Source of the DNA: Protopterus annectens
Taxonomy: Eukaryota; Chordata; Ceratodontiformes; Protopteridae
DNA: 64,000 nucleotides
NCBI RefSeq assembly: GCF_019279795.1
Contig: NC_056726.1
Coordinates: 1,013,857,771-1,013,921,770 of the forward strand
Direction: 5' to 3'
The notes under the pieces are model-generated. The model worked only from the letters and a program-made list of their open reading frames with translations. It ran no database searches and was not told the origin of the DNA. A program made the position numbers and the translations under genes. Position 1 is the stretch's first letter. Each line of letters starts with the position of its first letter. This document shows, piece by piece, positions 1 through 11,406 of the stretch.

Positions 1-86
1 TTCAAAGTACTTCATCTCATCTGCTGTTTTATGGTTTAAATCTTCCCATTAGCTATTAAGAAGCATTATTTGAAGGAGAGGTTTGA

Positions 87-432
87 GGGTGGCCATGGTT
101 GTGCAGTTAGTGTTGCCACTTCACAGCAAAAGGTTCTCCAGTTTGATCCTCGGCTGGGGTACCTTCTGTGCGTAGTCTGCATGTCCTCCCTGTGGTCGTT
201 TGGGTTTCCTCCGGGTGCTCTGGTTTCCTCCCACATCCCAAAGACATGCTGTAGGTGGATTTGACTCTCTAAATTGACCCTAAGTGTGAGTGTGTGCATA
301 TGTGTGCCTTCTGTGGAAGGGTGGGTGCCAGGCTGGCAACTCGACACCGTAAAACGCCACTGCCATTCATTCTGCGGACTGTTGTTCTGTTGTGGTGACC
401 CCCTAACCAGTAAAAGCCAAAAGAAGAAGAAG
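87..432 (+). mobile_element. tRNA-derived SINE, HE1-like, with perfect target-site duplication
   Basis: The first ~70 bp resemble a tRNA-derived promoter head (a GGTGGC..TGG..GCAG box A-like start and a GGTTCTCCAGTTTGATCC box B-like block). A body follows with the phrase GTTTCCTCCGGGTGCTC and ACATCCCAAAGACATGC, widespread in fish and amphibian SINEs of the HE1 type. The 3' end is an AAG-rich tail. The same 19-bp sequence, ATTTGAAGGAGAGGTTTGA, occurs at 68-86 and 433-451 without a mismatch, so both ends of the insertion are fixed and the event is probably fairly recent. It is non-coding. The family name is from recognition of the body and was not checked against a library. Confidence 0.85.
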
Positions 433-451
433 ATTTGAAGGAGAGGTTTGA

Positions 452-890
452 AATATTAGTGTTTCTATTTTATTTTTTTGTTTCTGTTAAGAAAGTGAAT
501 GAATTGGTCCTTTTCGGACCATTTTCTGCCACACCCCACTCTCAGAGTCAATGATAAATATTATACTATATCTGAAGACATGTAAATAAATCAATATGCA
601 GAAACTTTGCCAATAATTACATCAGTTTCTGCATATTGACACTTTCATCAAGCAAATAAATTATCTACTCTACATTGAAAAAAAGATAGCAAATGTTCTC
701 CTTTTTCCAATTGGTCATTTAAAGAGAAAAGCCTTAACAGTAACACCAGATACATTTTATCTGAGTAGTGATACTGTTAGGGAAATGTCTTTTCATAAGG
801 TAATTTGTAGAGTTGGCCATTTAGTGGCAGGGTTAGGGTTTAGGTTAGCAGCACACATGAGTCAAGACAGATGGGAGGCTGCTGTTAGGG

Positions 891-956
<66 letters not shown>

Positions 957-1420
957 GTGTGTGTGTGTGTCTTTGCACTTTAGGATTAGAGAAACAGCTG
1001 TAAAAAGGGAAAGATTTATTGTTCTAAGTTTGTCAGTCTGTGTGTCTTGTTATGGGAAGGGTTTTTCTAAGGCAACACCTTACTATTGAGGGCTAACCTT
1101 AACTGTAACCCTGCTCATAAACCGAATTAGAATAAAACTTGTAATCCCAGATGAGCTACAGCCCACGGAGACCAAGAATAACTAATAAACAAATACAGAA
1201 GGTTCTGATGAAGTCCATTTATACTTATGAGGATTAAAGCAATAAACCTGTAAATACATTTTGTATGTTTTGTACGTTTTTCTTGTTGTCAATGTCTTTA
1301 CCTTGTCAGGGGCCACTTTTGTGTTTGTTTACCTTAGAATAACCTTTTCTGAAATGCTACCACACCAGTGTGTATGAAGTTACTGGTAAGGTTTTGATTA
1401 ACTGATCACAAAAGAAAACT
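452..1420. other. Non-coding stretch with a short inverted repeat and a TG microsatellite
   Basis: No gene is visible. An inverted repeat (CAATATGCAGAAACT at about 593 and its complement at about 626) could form a 15-17 bp stem with a short loop. A long TG run occupies 892-970. The rest is AT-rich DNA with no recognised repeat. Confidence 0.7.
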
Positions 1421-1437
1421 ATTGATATTCTTCATAT

Positions 1438-1608
1438 TTCACTGTTGCAGTCATTACATTTGGGTCATCCTGCCAGGGTAGCCCTTGGCCAGCCCGAATA
1501 CCAGAGGCTTAGTATTTCTGCGTCAGTTGCTGTTGCTTCAGGACTGACGTCAGGTCATCAGTAGTATAAAGTAAGGCAGCCGACGCCATTACATCAGTCC
1601 TTCTTGCC
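1438..1608 (+). repeat. Left inverted terminal repeat of DIRS-A
   Basis: It is the reverse complement of 6611-6782 with scattered mismatches, from TTCACTGTTGCAG at the outside to TTCTTGCC at the inside. It contains a TATA-like GTATAAAG at about 1564-1571, placed to start transcription into the gag region. Confidence 0.88.
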
Positions 1609-1738
1609 ATGGAGCCTGAAACAGAAGCAGTTTGCACGAGTGCCGGTCAGCTGCTACCTGAATTTCATCTTCCAAATTTAAGCTGAAGTCTTCTAAAGCT
1701 AAGTACCCCATTGGGATCCTTTTTTCTTGCACTAACCG

Positions 1739-3554
1739 ATGTCAGAAAAAGTTAACAAGTGTCTTGCCTGTGGAAAGCAAATACTACACCGAGACTTTCA
1801 TTCTTACTGCGTCACTTGCTTAGGCCCAGACCACAATGTCCTCCGCTGTCACTTTTGTGCTTTATTCAGTGCCAGAACTATACGTCTTCAGGCCCTTATT
1901 GTAGCTAGATATTTTTGCTTACAGTCCTCGTATTCTGATATGGCTTCATAAGCCATCCGATAGCAGATCTTCTGAAAAAAACTTAAAAGATAAAGACAGA
2001 GACAGCACAGGTCCAAACTTACTGACGATGCTTCCATTAAGCTAGTCGTCAGTTCTCCGGTCCTCAGTGAGGTGCTTTCGCACCCCCTGATGCCTGCTTC
2101 TGAAGATTCACAGGCTACCACCAAGACCCTTTCAGAGTTCTGTATGCCGCAAAACTCTTCTTTGACTAAGAATCCTGTGGTTGTCTCTCCCTTGGATGGG
2201 TCCAGAGCCACTGAGCAGGCACCAGCTTCTGAGGAAGTACTTTGCACTACCAATTCTCAACACAAACCGATGACTTCTTTTGCATCTACCATTTTTTCAA
2301 AAACTACCAAGTTTCTAAGGCCCAGGGTACGGACCACACCCAAGAAACCGACAACCCATCAGGCACCTACTTCCTTGCCTCAGTCTCAAATGCTTAAAAT
2401 GGCGGAATACCTTATCATGCTGATCAGGGGAAGCCAAGCTACCCCTTCCAAAAGAAAAAGAGATCTGCCCCCAGTAGTTTTGTCTTAACAGGAGTCTGAT
2501 GACTCTGATGCAGCTGAATATGAAGACATGCCAGCCCTCTCTGCTTATGAGGATTCTGATGCAGAGGACTCCATTCCTTCAGCCTCTCCCCCTGAGGACT
2601 TTTCCTTTCGGGAAACCCTTCATACCTTAAGGAAGCATTTCCAATGGGAATGTCAGGACTTCCCTCAGTCTAAAAAGAGACTCAGGGAATTCTTGGATAT
2701 TCCACAGCACAGACGCCTGGCCATCCCCCTAGTCCTGGATGTTGTGGAGGATGTTTTCCTGGAATCCAGTTTGACTCCTGACACCCTCCCTCCTGCACCC
2801 AGAAAACCAGACAGGTATTACAGAGTCCCTGACTCATACAACTTTCTTTTTAAAACTCCTACTGCTGACCCTGAGGTAATTTCTCAAGGGCCTAAAGGAA
2901 GTAAAGCAACCTCTGCTTAGAATCCCACCCCCTCAGACAGGGATTCCTGAGCACTAGACAGATGGGGTAAAAAAGTATACAGCTCAGCTACTCTTGCTGT
3001 CAGAGCACTAAATTGCCAGTTCCATATGCTAAAATTTCAGCAACATACCCTGGAACTCCTCAAACAAAAAGTGTCTTCCTTTCCTGCTTGTGTAGAATCT
3101 AAAGAGTTACAAGAGTTAATGCATTCTGCAAGTCAAGTAACTAAACACACATTGCACTGTGGGTTTGAAACCCTAGAAGCTTCTTGCAGGGCAGCAGTTA
3201 CCGGTTCTGTCCATAGAAGACATGCATGGCTTAAGGAATAACCCTTGCTAGACCATGTTAAATCTAAATTGTTGGATGCACCCTTGCACAGACAACTTAT
3301 TTGGCACTAAGGCAGAACAGGTCTTAAAAAAGATGGGAGAAAAAGCTAAATCTATGCAGAGAGTTAAGGATTTCTTACAGATCCTGCCACACAGGTTAAG
3401 CAGGCATTGCCCCTCCAAGCACTGGTCCTTTCCTGCTCCCACCAGGTCAGTTCAGCCCAGACCCTGTGAAAGCAGACCCCCCCAGACAGCAGCCACAGGG
3501 AATGCAGAGATCAAAACAATGGACTTCCTCCACTTCAAAAACAGGGAATTCTAA
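1739..3554 (+). pseudogene. DIRS-A gag-like region, broken
   Basis: The start (MSEKVNKCLACGKQ) and a cysteine-rich N-terminus match the intact gag of the second DIRS element. This includes a C-x2-C pair, a GPDHNV motif and a later C-x2-C. The frame stops after 70 codons and resumes in pieces at about 2072-2488, 2528-2920, 3026-3241 and 3255-3554. All pieces align in order to the 534-residue gag of DIRS-B, including the acidic EDSDAEDSIPS stretch. It is non-functional through several nonsense and frameshift changes. Confidence 0.82.
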
Positions 3555-3589
3555 GCCACCCCCTCATGGTAAGAACTCACAGTGACTCT

Positions 3590-5452
3590 TTACCCCTAGG
3601 AGGAAAACTCTTCTTTCACGCAAGCACCTGGGTCACCATTACCAATGACCACTGGGTCCTCAACATAGTGTCCCAGGGTTACAAATTCCCTACCCTTCCA
3701 ACTCCAAAAGAGTTCCCAGCTCTACCTCCAAACCAGTGAGCAGAGACTCAAAAGTAAGTCCTTTCCCTGCTCTCTATGAGGGCAATAGAGCAAGTTCCTA
3801 CAGAACAAAAAGGCCAAGGTTTCTATTCCAGACTTTTTCTGGTACCCAGAAAAGAGGGCACCTGGCGCCCCATCCTCGATTTATCCATTCTAAACACCTT
3901 CCTGGTGATACCAAAATTCAAAATGGTCACCCTCAAGCAGCTGCTACCCATGTGCTCCAAGGATGCTTGGCTAGCCACCCTAGACCTAAAAGATGCCTCC
4001 CTCCACATTCCTATCAGGGAATCATGCAGGAAATATCTGTGTTTCAGGGCAGGTTCTCTGCACTTTCAGTTCTCTGCACTTCCCTTTGGCTTATCTACTG
4101 CTCCCAGAGTTTTCACAAAATGTCTGGCTCTGGCCATTGCCTTTTGCAGACAAAGGAATATGCAAATGTATCCATACTTAGACAACTGCCTAATTCAGGC
4201 AGATAGCCAGGAAAAGCTGCTTAAGCACCTGGCCTTTGTAAAATCCCTACTGACCTCCCTGGAGTACATAATCAATAAAAAGAAATCCAAACAAGTACCC
4301 ACCCAAAAGATTATATTCCTGGGAGCAAGCCTGGACACAGCATCCCAGATGGCATTCCTTACACCAGAGAAGCAAATTTACCTGACAGCCTAATTCTCTC
4401 AATTAGCCACCAGACCCCAGTTATCTGCAAGGAAAGTCCTGCAAGCTGTGGGGCTCATGGCATCTTGCATTCTACTCATTCCATATGGCAGACTGCATAT
4501 GAGGAAACTTCAATGGTACCTAAAAAGCCTTTGGTGTCAACACTCTCAAAACCTGGAAACTCTTATACTCAATATACCTTGCACCTCAGATAAGATTTTC
4601 TTTGATGGGCAGCAACTTGCTCCCACAACAGGGGACTACCCTTCTCACCACCCCCAGCCACACAGACCCTCACCACAGTTGCATCAGACTATGCCTGGGG
4701 TGCACACCTGGACGGCAGGTGCATACAGGGCCAATGGAGCCTACAGCAAATCCATCTGCACATCAACCAAAAAGACATGATAGCTGTCCAGCACGCCTTG
4801 ACAGCTTTCAAGCCCCTTCTCTCCCCAGGGGCTCTCCTGATCAAAACAGACAACACCACTGTGATACGGTACATCAACAAGCAAGGAGGAACTCACTCCT
4901 ACCCACTATTCAGGCTGGCCATGACCCTTTGGCACACAGCCTCTGCCATGCAACTCCACCTGTTAGCACAATTCCTGCCAGGTTCTCTAAACTCTCTGGA
5001 AGACCACTTAAGCAGTAATCTTCTGGACCCACATGAGTGGCAGCTAGACAAAAGAACCTTCACCCTAATAACTTAGAAATGGAGCAACCCGAAGGTCGAC
5101 CTCTTTGCCTCTCACACCAACCATCAGCTCAGCAAGTTCTGCCCCAGGGAGCATCACTGCATGACTTGGAGTGGATGCCCTGCCCTTCCCCTGGGTCAAT
5201 CTATTGGTCTATGCCTTTCCTGCACTACCTCTCATCCCCAGGGTACTGCTCAAGATAAGGGGGGAAAAACCAAGTACAATTCTTATTGCTCCAGACTGGC
5301 CTCACCAGCACTGGTACTCATTGCTGCACAGCCTGTCTCCACTGCCACCATGGCATCTCACTCAGACCCCAACCCTCCTGACCCAGAGGGAAGGAGAATT
5401 CATGCATCCCCAATTGCAGATCCTCAGTTTGGCAGCCTGGCTTATTCCCTAA
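3590..5452 (+). pseudogene. DIRS-A reverse transcriptase/RNase H and downstream domain, broken
   Basis: Reverse transcriptase blocks are readable (RPILDLSILNTFL, LDLKDASLHIPI, SALPFGLSTAPRVFTK). The catalytic YLDD box reads YLDN (PYLDNCLI near 4171-4194), so an active-site aspartate is lost. RNase H follows (KTDNTTVIRYINKQGG near 4845) and then the segment DLFASHTNHQLSKFC..H, seen in DIRS proteins between RNase H and recombinase and sometimes called methyltransferase-like. Stops and shifts separate the blocks. Confidence 0.85.
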
Positions 5453-5460
5453 CCACCGAT

Positions 5461-6480
5461 CAATCTGCCAACCTCAGTTAACAGGTTCTAGATGTTATAC
5501 ATGAGGCCAGACACCCTAGTACTAGAAAGTCTTATGCTGACAAATGGAAAAGGTTCTGCACATGGATTCAGGCTAAGGGAGCCGATACAGCACTGCCCTC
5601 CCTCCCTCTCATTCTGGATTACTTAGCTGACCTGCTACACAGTGGTCTCTTTTTTTCCTCTATCAAAATTCATGCCTCTGCTATCTCTGCTCATTTTCCC
5701 ACTGACCAGCCCCTTTTCTCACACCTTCTGATCAAACAATTCCTAAGAGGGGCTAGCAACTTGAAGTCACTCAGAAGAGCACCAACCCCAGCTTGGGACC
5801 TTAACTTTGTATTGGAAAAGCTCACCCTGCACCCCTTCAAACCAGCATCTTCAGCAGAGCTAAAATTTCTCTCCTGGAAGACAGCTTTCCTTCTGGCCAT
5901 CACTTCAGCCAAAAGGGTCTCAGAGCTACAAGCACTCGTGGCTGTGGAGCCCTTCATCATCTTCCATGCTGACAGGGTTTCCCTCAGGACTAACCCATCC
6001 TTCATGTCCAAAGTGGTGTCCAGTGTGGCTCTCAGGCAATTCATTCATTTGCCAACCTTTTTCCCTAACCTACAGAACAAGGGGGAAAGGATCCTGCACG
6101 CTCTACATGTGCACCGACAGCTCAGATTATATCTAGACAGGACTAAATCCTTCAGAAAGTCTGATCAATTGCTGGTTAGCTTTGCTGCAGGGGCAGAGGG
6201 CGAAGCCATCTCCAAACAATTTCCAAATGGATAGCACACTGCATCCATTTCTGTTACAAGCAACATGGAAAGTCTCCCCCTAAGGGGGTGATGACTCACT
6301 TCACCAGAGCAGCCTCCACCTCTGCAGCTTTCCTCAGAGGAGTCCCCACCAGGGACATCCTGGAGGCTGCCACCTGGACATCTGTTCACATTTTCACCAA
6401 ACACTACCACCTGCCTATCTTCTCCAAATCCAGGGCAGGATTTGCCTCTGCAGTCTTGCAGGGCATCCTAGCCAGCCCCT
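5461..6480 (+). pseudogene. DIRS-A tyrosine recombinase, broken
   Basis: The N-terminal SAM-like part (HEARHPSTRKSYADKWKRF) leads into the catalytic domain. Candidate catalytic residues are the Arg of SAKRVSELQAL, the His and Arg of HFTRAAS and the Tyr of TKHYHL. A frameshift near 6230 separates the two halves of the catalytic domain. The domain recombines circular cDNA into the genome in active relatives; this copy cannot. Confidence 0.85.
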
Positions 6481-6526
6481 AGTTTCCTTGACTGCCTCCA
6501 CCCTTTTGCTCAGCTTTGGGAATTAG

Positions 6527-6588
6527 CCCAAATGTGATGACGGCAAGAGTGAAACACAAAGAACATAGTATAGATGTGTACACTTACC
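6527..6588 (+). repeat. Remnant of the DIRS-A internal complementary region
   Basis: The left half is complementary to the outer left end (about 1421-1455). The right part (GTGTACACTTACC) is complementary to the right end near 6805-6820. Compared with DIRS-B, roughly 100 bp between this region and the right terminal repeat are missing. Confidence 0.7.
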
Positions 6589-6610
6589 ATTGGGGGATCC
6601 TGACAGTTAG

Positions 6611-6782
6611 GGCAAGAAAAACTGATGTAATGGCGTTGGCTGCCTTACTTTATACTACTGACGATCTGACATCAGTCCTGAAGCGACAGCAACTGACGCA
6701 GAAATACTAAGCCTCTGGTATTCGGGCCGGCTGAGGGCTACCCTGGCAGGGATAACCCAAATGTGATGACTGCAACAGTGAA
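6611..6782 (-). repeat. Right inverted terminal repeat of DIRS-A
   Basis: Reverse complement of 1438-1608. It includes the mirrored TATA-like block (CTTTATACTAC) near 6648-6658, which faces inward on the minus strand. Confidence 0.88.
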
Positions 6783-6837
6783 TACACTCAAACATCTACA
6801 TTTACGGTAAGTGTACACAACTGTACTTTTTTATTTT

Positions 6838-7311
6838 GCGATCACTTGTTCATCGGTGTGTACTAGGCTAATGGCCCTGGAGCTTATATAAGCCTAGCCC
6901 AAGAAGATTCCCTGGCATCATGGTACCCAATTTAGTTCCCAATGCCCCTGTCAAGCAAGGCCACTAAAGTGATCCCTGAGATGAACTTCCTATTGCCCAT
7001 CCACTCATCAAGACTTCTCTTAAAGAGGGCCAGTGAAATGCTCTGCTTGACGTGAATGGGAAGTTTGTTCCAGAGTATGGGAAGTCCCTTGGTTAGGAAC
7101 CTGTCCCTCCAGCATGTTCTGTTTATTGTGATAATGAGGTTTAGATCCATGGAGCATGTGGCACTGAGGGATTGGTATTTCTTTAGGTGAAGCATATCTA
7201 GCAGCTCTGGGTCAGACATGGCTTTGTAGATCAAGCAGAGATCGCCTCTAAGTAGGAGATAAGAGACAGAGTATAGCTGGAGTTTTTTGAGTCTGTCCAT
7301 ATGGGGCATGT
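6838..7311 (-). mobile_element. LINE-A (CR1-type), 3' part: end of ORF2 and 3' tail
   Basis: On the minus strand this encodes the C-terminal end of a CR1 ORF2 (a TCWRDRFLTKGLPILWNKLP block, then SLALFKRSLDEWMGN) and the 3' untranslated tail. The tail motif GGCTAGGCTTATATAAGC..CATTAGCCTAGTA recurs in all CR1 tails here. It is separated from the rest of ORF2 by the insertion at 7312-8326. The tail ends at the right edge of DIRS-A, so its terminal repeat may be truncated. Confidence 0.85.
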
Positions 7312-7672
7312 ATAAACCAAAAAAAATCCTCTAGGGGTAAGGTACCTGCTGTATCCAAGCCAAAATATTCAACAAAAGAAAAAAGAAGCTGCAGGTACTC
7401 CACAACAATCGAAGCCAACCAGTCACTGTTGTAATGAAACTGCTTTTATTACAGAAAAGTAAGCGCTTTCACATCTACTAGGGATGCTTCATCAGACTTT
7501 AACAAACACATTTCATTCAAACTGTTTAAATACACAGCATGTGATTCACTCAACCAATAAAATCTCACATTCAATAAAATCACATAATCAATTACCATGG
7601 TATCATTCATCAGTACAAATCAATGGACATTTATAAATATAAATATAAAACACACATTTCTAAGTAAAAATG

Positions 7673-7725
<53 letters not shown>

Positions 7726-7787
7726 AGATATATATATATATACACATACATCCTATATGTAGAAATACTAGTATTTATTTTAAAATT

Positions 7788-7876
<89 letters not shown>

Positions 7877-8326
7877 TATATATATATATAACCACAGTTA
7901 AAAGTATTCAAAACTTCCATATATGTGTAAATATAGACTAAAAATGCACTTGTATCAATGAAATAAATATATATACACACATATTACTCATCAAAGACTC
8001 CTCCAAAAATCATTAGTGTGTCAAAGGGCGATCAATAAGGAAGGGTTTCAGACTGACCCTATCATTAATAATGATTTGTACTGATGAATGATACCATGGT
8101 AATTGATTATGTGATTTTATTGAATGTGAGATTTTATTGGTTGAGTGAATCACATGCTGTGTATTTAAACAGTTTGAATGAAATGTGTTTGTTAAAGTCT
8201 GATGAAGCATCCCTAGTAGATGTGAAAGCGCTTACTTTTCTGTAATAAAAGCAGTTTCATTACAACAGTGACTGGTTGGCTTCGATTGTTGTGGAGTACC
8301 TGCAGCTTCTTTTTTCTTTTGTTGAA
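7312..8326. mobile_element. Inverted-repeat insertion, probably Penelope-related, in LINE-A ORF2
   Basis: Two ~250-bp arms (7369-7620 and about 8075-8326) are near-perfect reverse complements, separated by an AT-rich centre with long TA runs. The 14-mer CATATGGGGCATGT flanks it at 7298-7311 and 8327-8340, which marks a target-site duplication inside the LINE-A reverse transcriptase frame. The arms contain AAGCGCTTTCACAT and GCTTCATCAGACTTTAAC. Similar blocks (GAGCACTTTCGTTT, AACTTCATCAGAAG) lie beside the Penelope GIY-YIG gene near 61.45 kb, so the arms may be inverted Penelope pseudo-LTRs. No protein is encoded. The structure is certain; the Penelope assignment is an inference. Confidence 0.75.
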
Positions 8327-8339
8327 CATATGGGGCATG

Positions 8340-9510
8340 TGTCTAAGGCCTAAGATCCTCCTAGTGAGGTATTTTTTTGGCCTTTTCAGTTGTTGTACGT
8401 GTCTAGTGAGGTACATACCAAATGAGGCATTGTATTCTTTAATAGGTCTAATGAGGGACAAGTAGAGAGGGATTATGACCTCTTTCTTCCTGGATGAGAA
8501 ACCTTTTGTAATGAGATGTGCCACATAGAAGGCCTTTCTGACTACAGTGGCAATGTGGTTATCAAAGGAGAGGTTGCTGTTAACCTGTGTCCCCAGGTCT
8601 CCTATCACACCTTCGGTGTTTAGTGGGCTACCGCTTATGCGGTAATTCATGGGCATCGAATTTTTCCCAAAGGGAATGGCAATGCACTTTTTGGCATTGA
8701 GCTTAAAGCCATGGTTCTGGCACCAGTCATTGGTGTCAGTGAGGCCATTTTGTAGAATGTCTACATCAGTTGGAGAATCAATAATGGCTCCCAGTTTGCA
8801 ATCATCTGTGAACTTGGTCAGCCAGAGTCCCTTTGTGTTGGCTTGAACTTCAGAGAAGTAGATGGCAAACAGGAGAGGACCTAGGACCTATCCCTGTGGG
8901 ATACCACTTGTAACTGGTCGGTAGTCAGATTTGAAGTCCACTATTTTCACAGTGTGGGTTCTATCAGTGAGCCAGTTGGCATCCCATCTTATTACATAGG
9001 GGTTTATGCCTAGTTTAGTGAGTATCTATGATTCCTGAGTGAGGGATGGTGTCGAAGGCCTTGGCAAGATTTAGGAGGGTGTGTGAACTACCTTGCCCTC
9101 ATCCACAGCTCTGGTGACAGACTCGAAGAAGTGCATCAGGTTGAGCAGGCATGACCTACCTTTCACAAATCCAAACTGCGTGGGGCCAGAGTTTGGAGAT
9201 TCCCTATGTCCTTATTTATAAGGTCCAAGATGATGTGCTCCATAGCCTTACATATCACACTCGTCAGGCTAATGGGGTGGTAGTTCCCAGGGTCTGTAGT
9301 TGCTCCACCTTTGTGGAGTGGGATGACCATAGCAGTGTGCCATTTGGTAGGTACAAAGCCTGAAATGAGACTGTGATTGAACAAGGTACTCAGGTGTGGT
9401 GCAAGTTCACTTTGTAATTCATGTAGAATACAGCCAGGGATATTATCAGGTCCCATGGAAGCTGTATTCTTGGCTTTGGACAGTGCAGTATTTACCTGTC
9501 TAGCCATGAT
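8340..9510 (-). pseudogene. LINE-A ORF2 reverse transcriptase domain
   Basis: Minus-strand blocks include KNTASMGPDNIPG, WHTAMVIPLHKGG, PISLTSVICKAMEH and, near 8800-8830, LWLTKFTDDC, where related copies in the window read FADD. The Ala-to-Thr change in the catalytic box and several stops indicate a dead copy. The last conserved block (RILGLRHMPHM) is cut by the insertion at 8326. Confidence 0.85.
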
Positions 9511-10299
9511 AATAGGGACTTAGCATTCCTCAGGTATAGTTATAGGCCCTTTACGGGGTGAAAGGGGGGTAAAGTTCGCACTGAACCTGTCGTCCAATAT
9601 GTTGGCAGTATCAGTTGGTTCAGTATATGTATTGTCATTGTGGTGTAAGTCAGACATCTGAGTATTGCCATGTAGATTCTTGACATAACTATAGAATGCC
9701 TTGTGGTTGTCTTTAGAATCTGCAGCAATTTTGTTTTTGTAGCTAGATTTAGAGGATTTGATGATGGATCTCAGTTTTTTGCTGAGGCTGACAAGGGAGT
9801 TTTTCCAGTCTTGTGACTTCACCCTTTTCTGCAACAGTTTTTTCCTTCTGTTGTAGAGTTTGTTTATGGTGGGAGACCACCAGATTGGCCTCCTTTTTTG
9901 GAGGAGAGCATCTTGGTTCTGTTTGGTATGGCCTGTTCCATGCACTTGTGTATGTGCTCATACAGTGCAGTGGTGTATGTTTCAGTTATGCACCTACTTT
10001 CCATTTGCATGGGTGTCGTGAAGTTAGCCACCTCTGTTTTTAGAAATCCAAAATTGGCTTTGGAGAAGTTTTTTGCGGTGGTTTCCTTTAGGGGTGGTGA
10101 GAGTGTGATGTGCATATCCATGGTGATCAGCTTGTGATCAGATCTGACCAGGGAGGAGTTGATTACTGGTGTAGAGCAACGGTTGCCCGTGTTAGTAATG
10201 ACCAGGTTAAGGATGTTTCTACCCCTGGTGGAGGTAAGAATGAGTTGGTCCAGGACATTGGAATTAATGAATTCCAGAAAACGTTGAGCAAGTGTGTTG

Positions 10300-10790
10300 G
10301 TACATGAGTAATTTTCCCTGTTAATGGAGGGGTAGTTAAAGTCTCCCAGTGTAAGGGTATTGGGTTACACCCTACTATTTTCCAGTGTATTTAGGAATGT
10401 GGAGTGGGAGTCTTGGGACATGGGGGGGATCTATAGCAGGCTACAACCAGGATTGCAGTTTTACCCAGTATTAGTTGTACCTGAAGTATCTCTGATGTGG
10501 TATGTTGCGCTGCTAGTTTGGAGGTGTGCATATCCTTTATGAATATGGAAACACCACCACCTGTAGTGCTTTGGTCCAGGTTTAGGGGCCGAAAGGTATG
10601 GTATGAATTATATCCTGGTAGTGATGGGGTGCTCTCCGGAGCCTTGAACCAGGTCTCGATCACTGCACTGATGTCAATGTTCTCCATTTTAAGGAGTGGT
10701 TGGAGGGAGTGCATTTTGACATTTAGACTTCTAGCGTTGGATAGCATTACCCTCAAATTTTGTTTTCTTGTAGCTGTTATGGTGGTAATT
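10300..10790 (-). pseudogene. LINE-A ORF2 APE-like endonuclease domain
   Basis: The minus strand encodes an ETWFKAPES motif, a GGGVSIFIK block and, in a shifted frame near 10315-10345, a GDFNYPSIN block. These correspond to conserved catalytic and metal-binding motifs of the apurinic endonuclease-like nickase that starts LINE target-primed reverse transcription. One or more frameshifts lie around 10390. Confidence 0.82.
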
Positions 10791-10809
10791 TTGTCTTCAG
10801 GACATTACC

Positions 10810-11393
10810 AAAAAAAGGCACTATAGGGGTGGCAAGAGCCTTGGCGAGTGTCCGGAATCCCTGGAATGACAGGTGCAGGCCATCTCTGGTGAAGCATCGA
10901 GGTCTGTCGATCATGTCATCCCAGGCAGACCGATACTAGATCCCCTTAGAATGACACCAGAAACGTAGGCAATTGTTGAAGTCAATCATTTTCTGCTTGT
11001 ACTGTAGTATAAAATTAGGATGCTACTCAGAGCTAGGGTCATACCTGCCTGGGCTACATGATCGGAGAGCTCCTCTATGTCTCTTTTCATGTAGTCCAGG
11101 GAGGTATGTCTCAGGTCATTCACACCAACATGGACAATGACAGTGTCATATTTGTACCTGTTGTGGACTGACCTAAGTGCATGCGTTATGTGGCGGATCC
11201 TGGCACCTGACACGCAACCGACCGTAACTTTCTCCTTATTCAACCTAGTGAGTGGGACATCAGTGTGCCTTACTATTGAGTCACCTATGACTAGTGTATT
11301 GGGTAAATTGTTTTGCCTTATGGGCTTTGATTGAGTGGCACACTGTTTATGTGAGCTGTGTGTCTTATGGTTTCTGCTGGAATGTGGTGGTTG
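10810..11393 (-). pseudogene. LINE-A ORF1 C-terminal SGNH/esterase-like domain
   Basis: Minus-strand translation shows the GDS block (VIGDSIVRHTDVPL), the block with Asn (VHVGVNDLRHTSLDYM) and, after a frame disruption near 10990, the His block DGLHLSFQGF. All three SGNH-hydrolase signature blocks are visible. CR1 ORF1 proteins are known to carry such esterase domains, thought to act in membrane or lipid interaction or RNP formation. The N-terminal zinc-ligand part lies beyond DIRS-B at 16.9-17.3 kb. Confidence 0.8.
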
Positions 11394-11406
11394 ATGTTCA
11401 TCGTAC

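Larger units (their letters stand above)
1421..6826 (+). mobile_element. DIRS-type tyrosine-recombinase retrotransposon, degraded copy (DIRS-A)
   Basis: About 5.4 kb with the DIRS layout: inverted terminal repeats (1438-1608 and 6611-6782), gag-like, RT/RNase H and tyrosine recombinase regions on one strand, and a partly deleted internal complementary region (about 6527-6588) before the right repeat. DIRS elements replicate through a circular intermediate and insert with a tyrosine recombinase instead of a DDE integrase. All reading frames carry stops or shifts. It is the same family as the element at 11394-16912 but clearly older. Its right end abuts the 3' tail of the minus-strand CR1 copy. 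The outermost bases are inferred from the internal complementary region and may be off by several bases. Confidence 0.88.
8327..11393 (-). mobile_element. LINE-A (CR1-type), middle part: ORF1 C-terminus and most of ORF2
   Basis: Reading on the minus strand from 11393 down: a GDSI..GVND..DGLHLS esterase-like domain (ORF1), an APE-type endonuclease and a reverse transcriptase. This order is typical of CR1/L2 LINEs. The upper edge is the DIRS-B insertion, beyond which ORF1 resumes at 16913. The lower edge is the inverted-repeat insertion. Frameshifts and stops are present throughout. Confidence 0.88.

Noticed and set aside
892..970. Open frames through the TG microsatellite encoding Cys-Val repeats
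   Set aside because: Pure dinucleotide repeats give open frames in any phase; there is no coding evidence. The same applies to the TA and CA repeat frames at 7.7, 24.0, 37.0, 53.0 and 63.4 kb.
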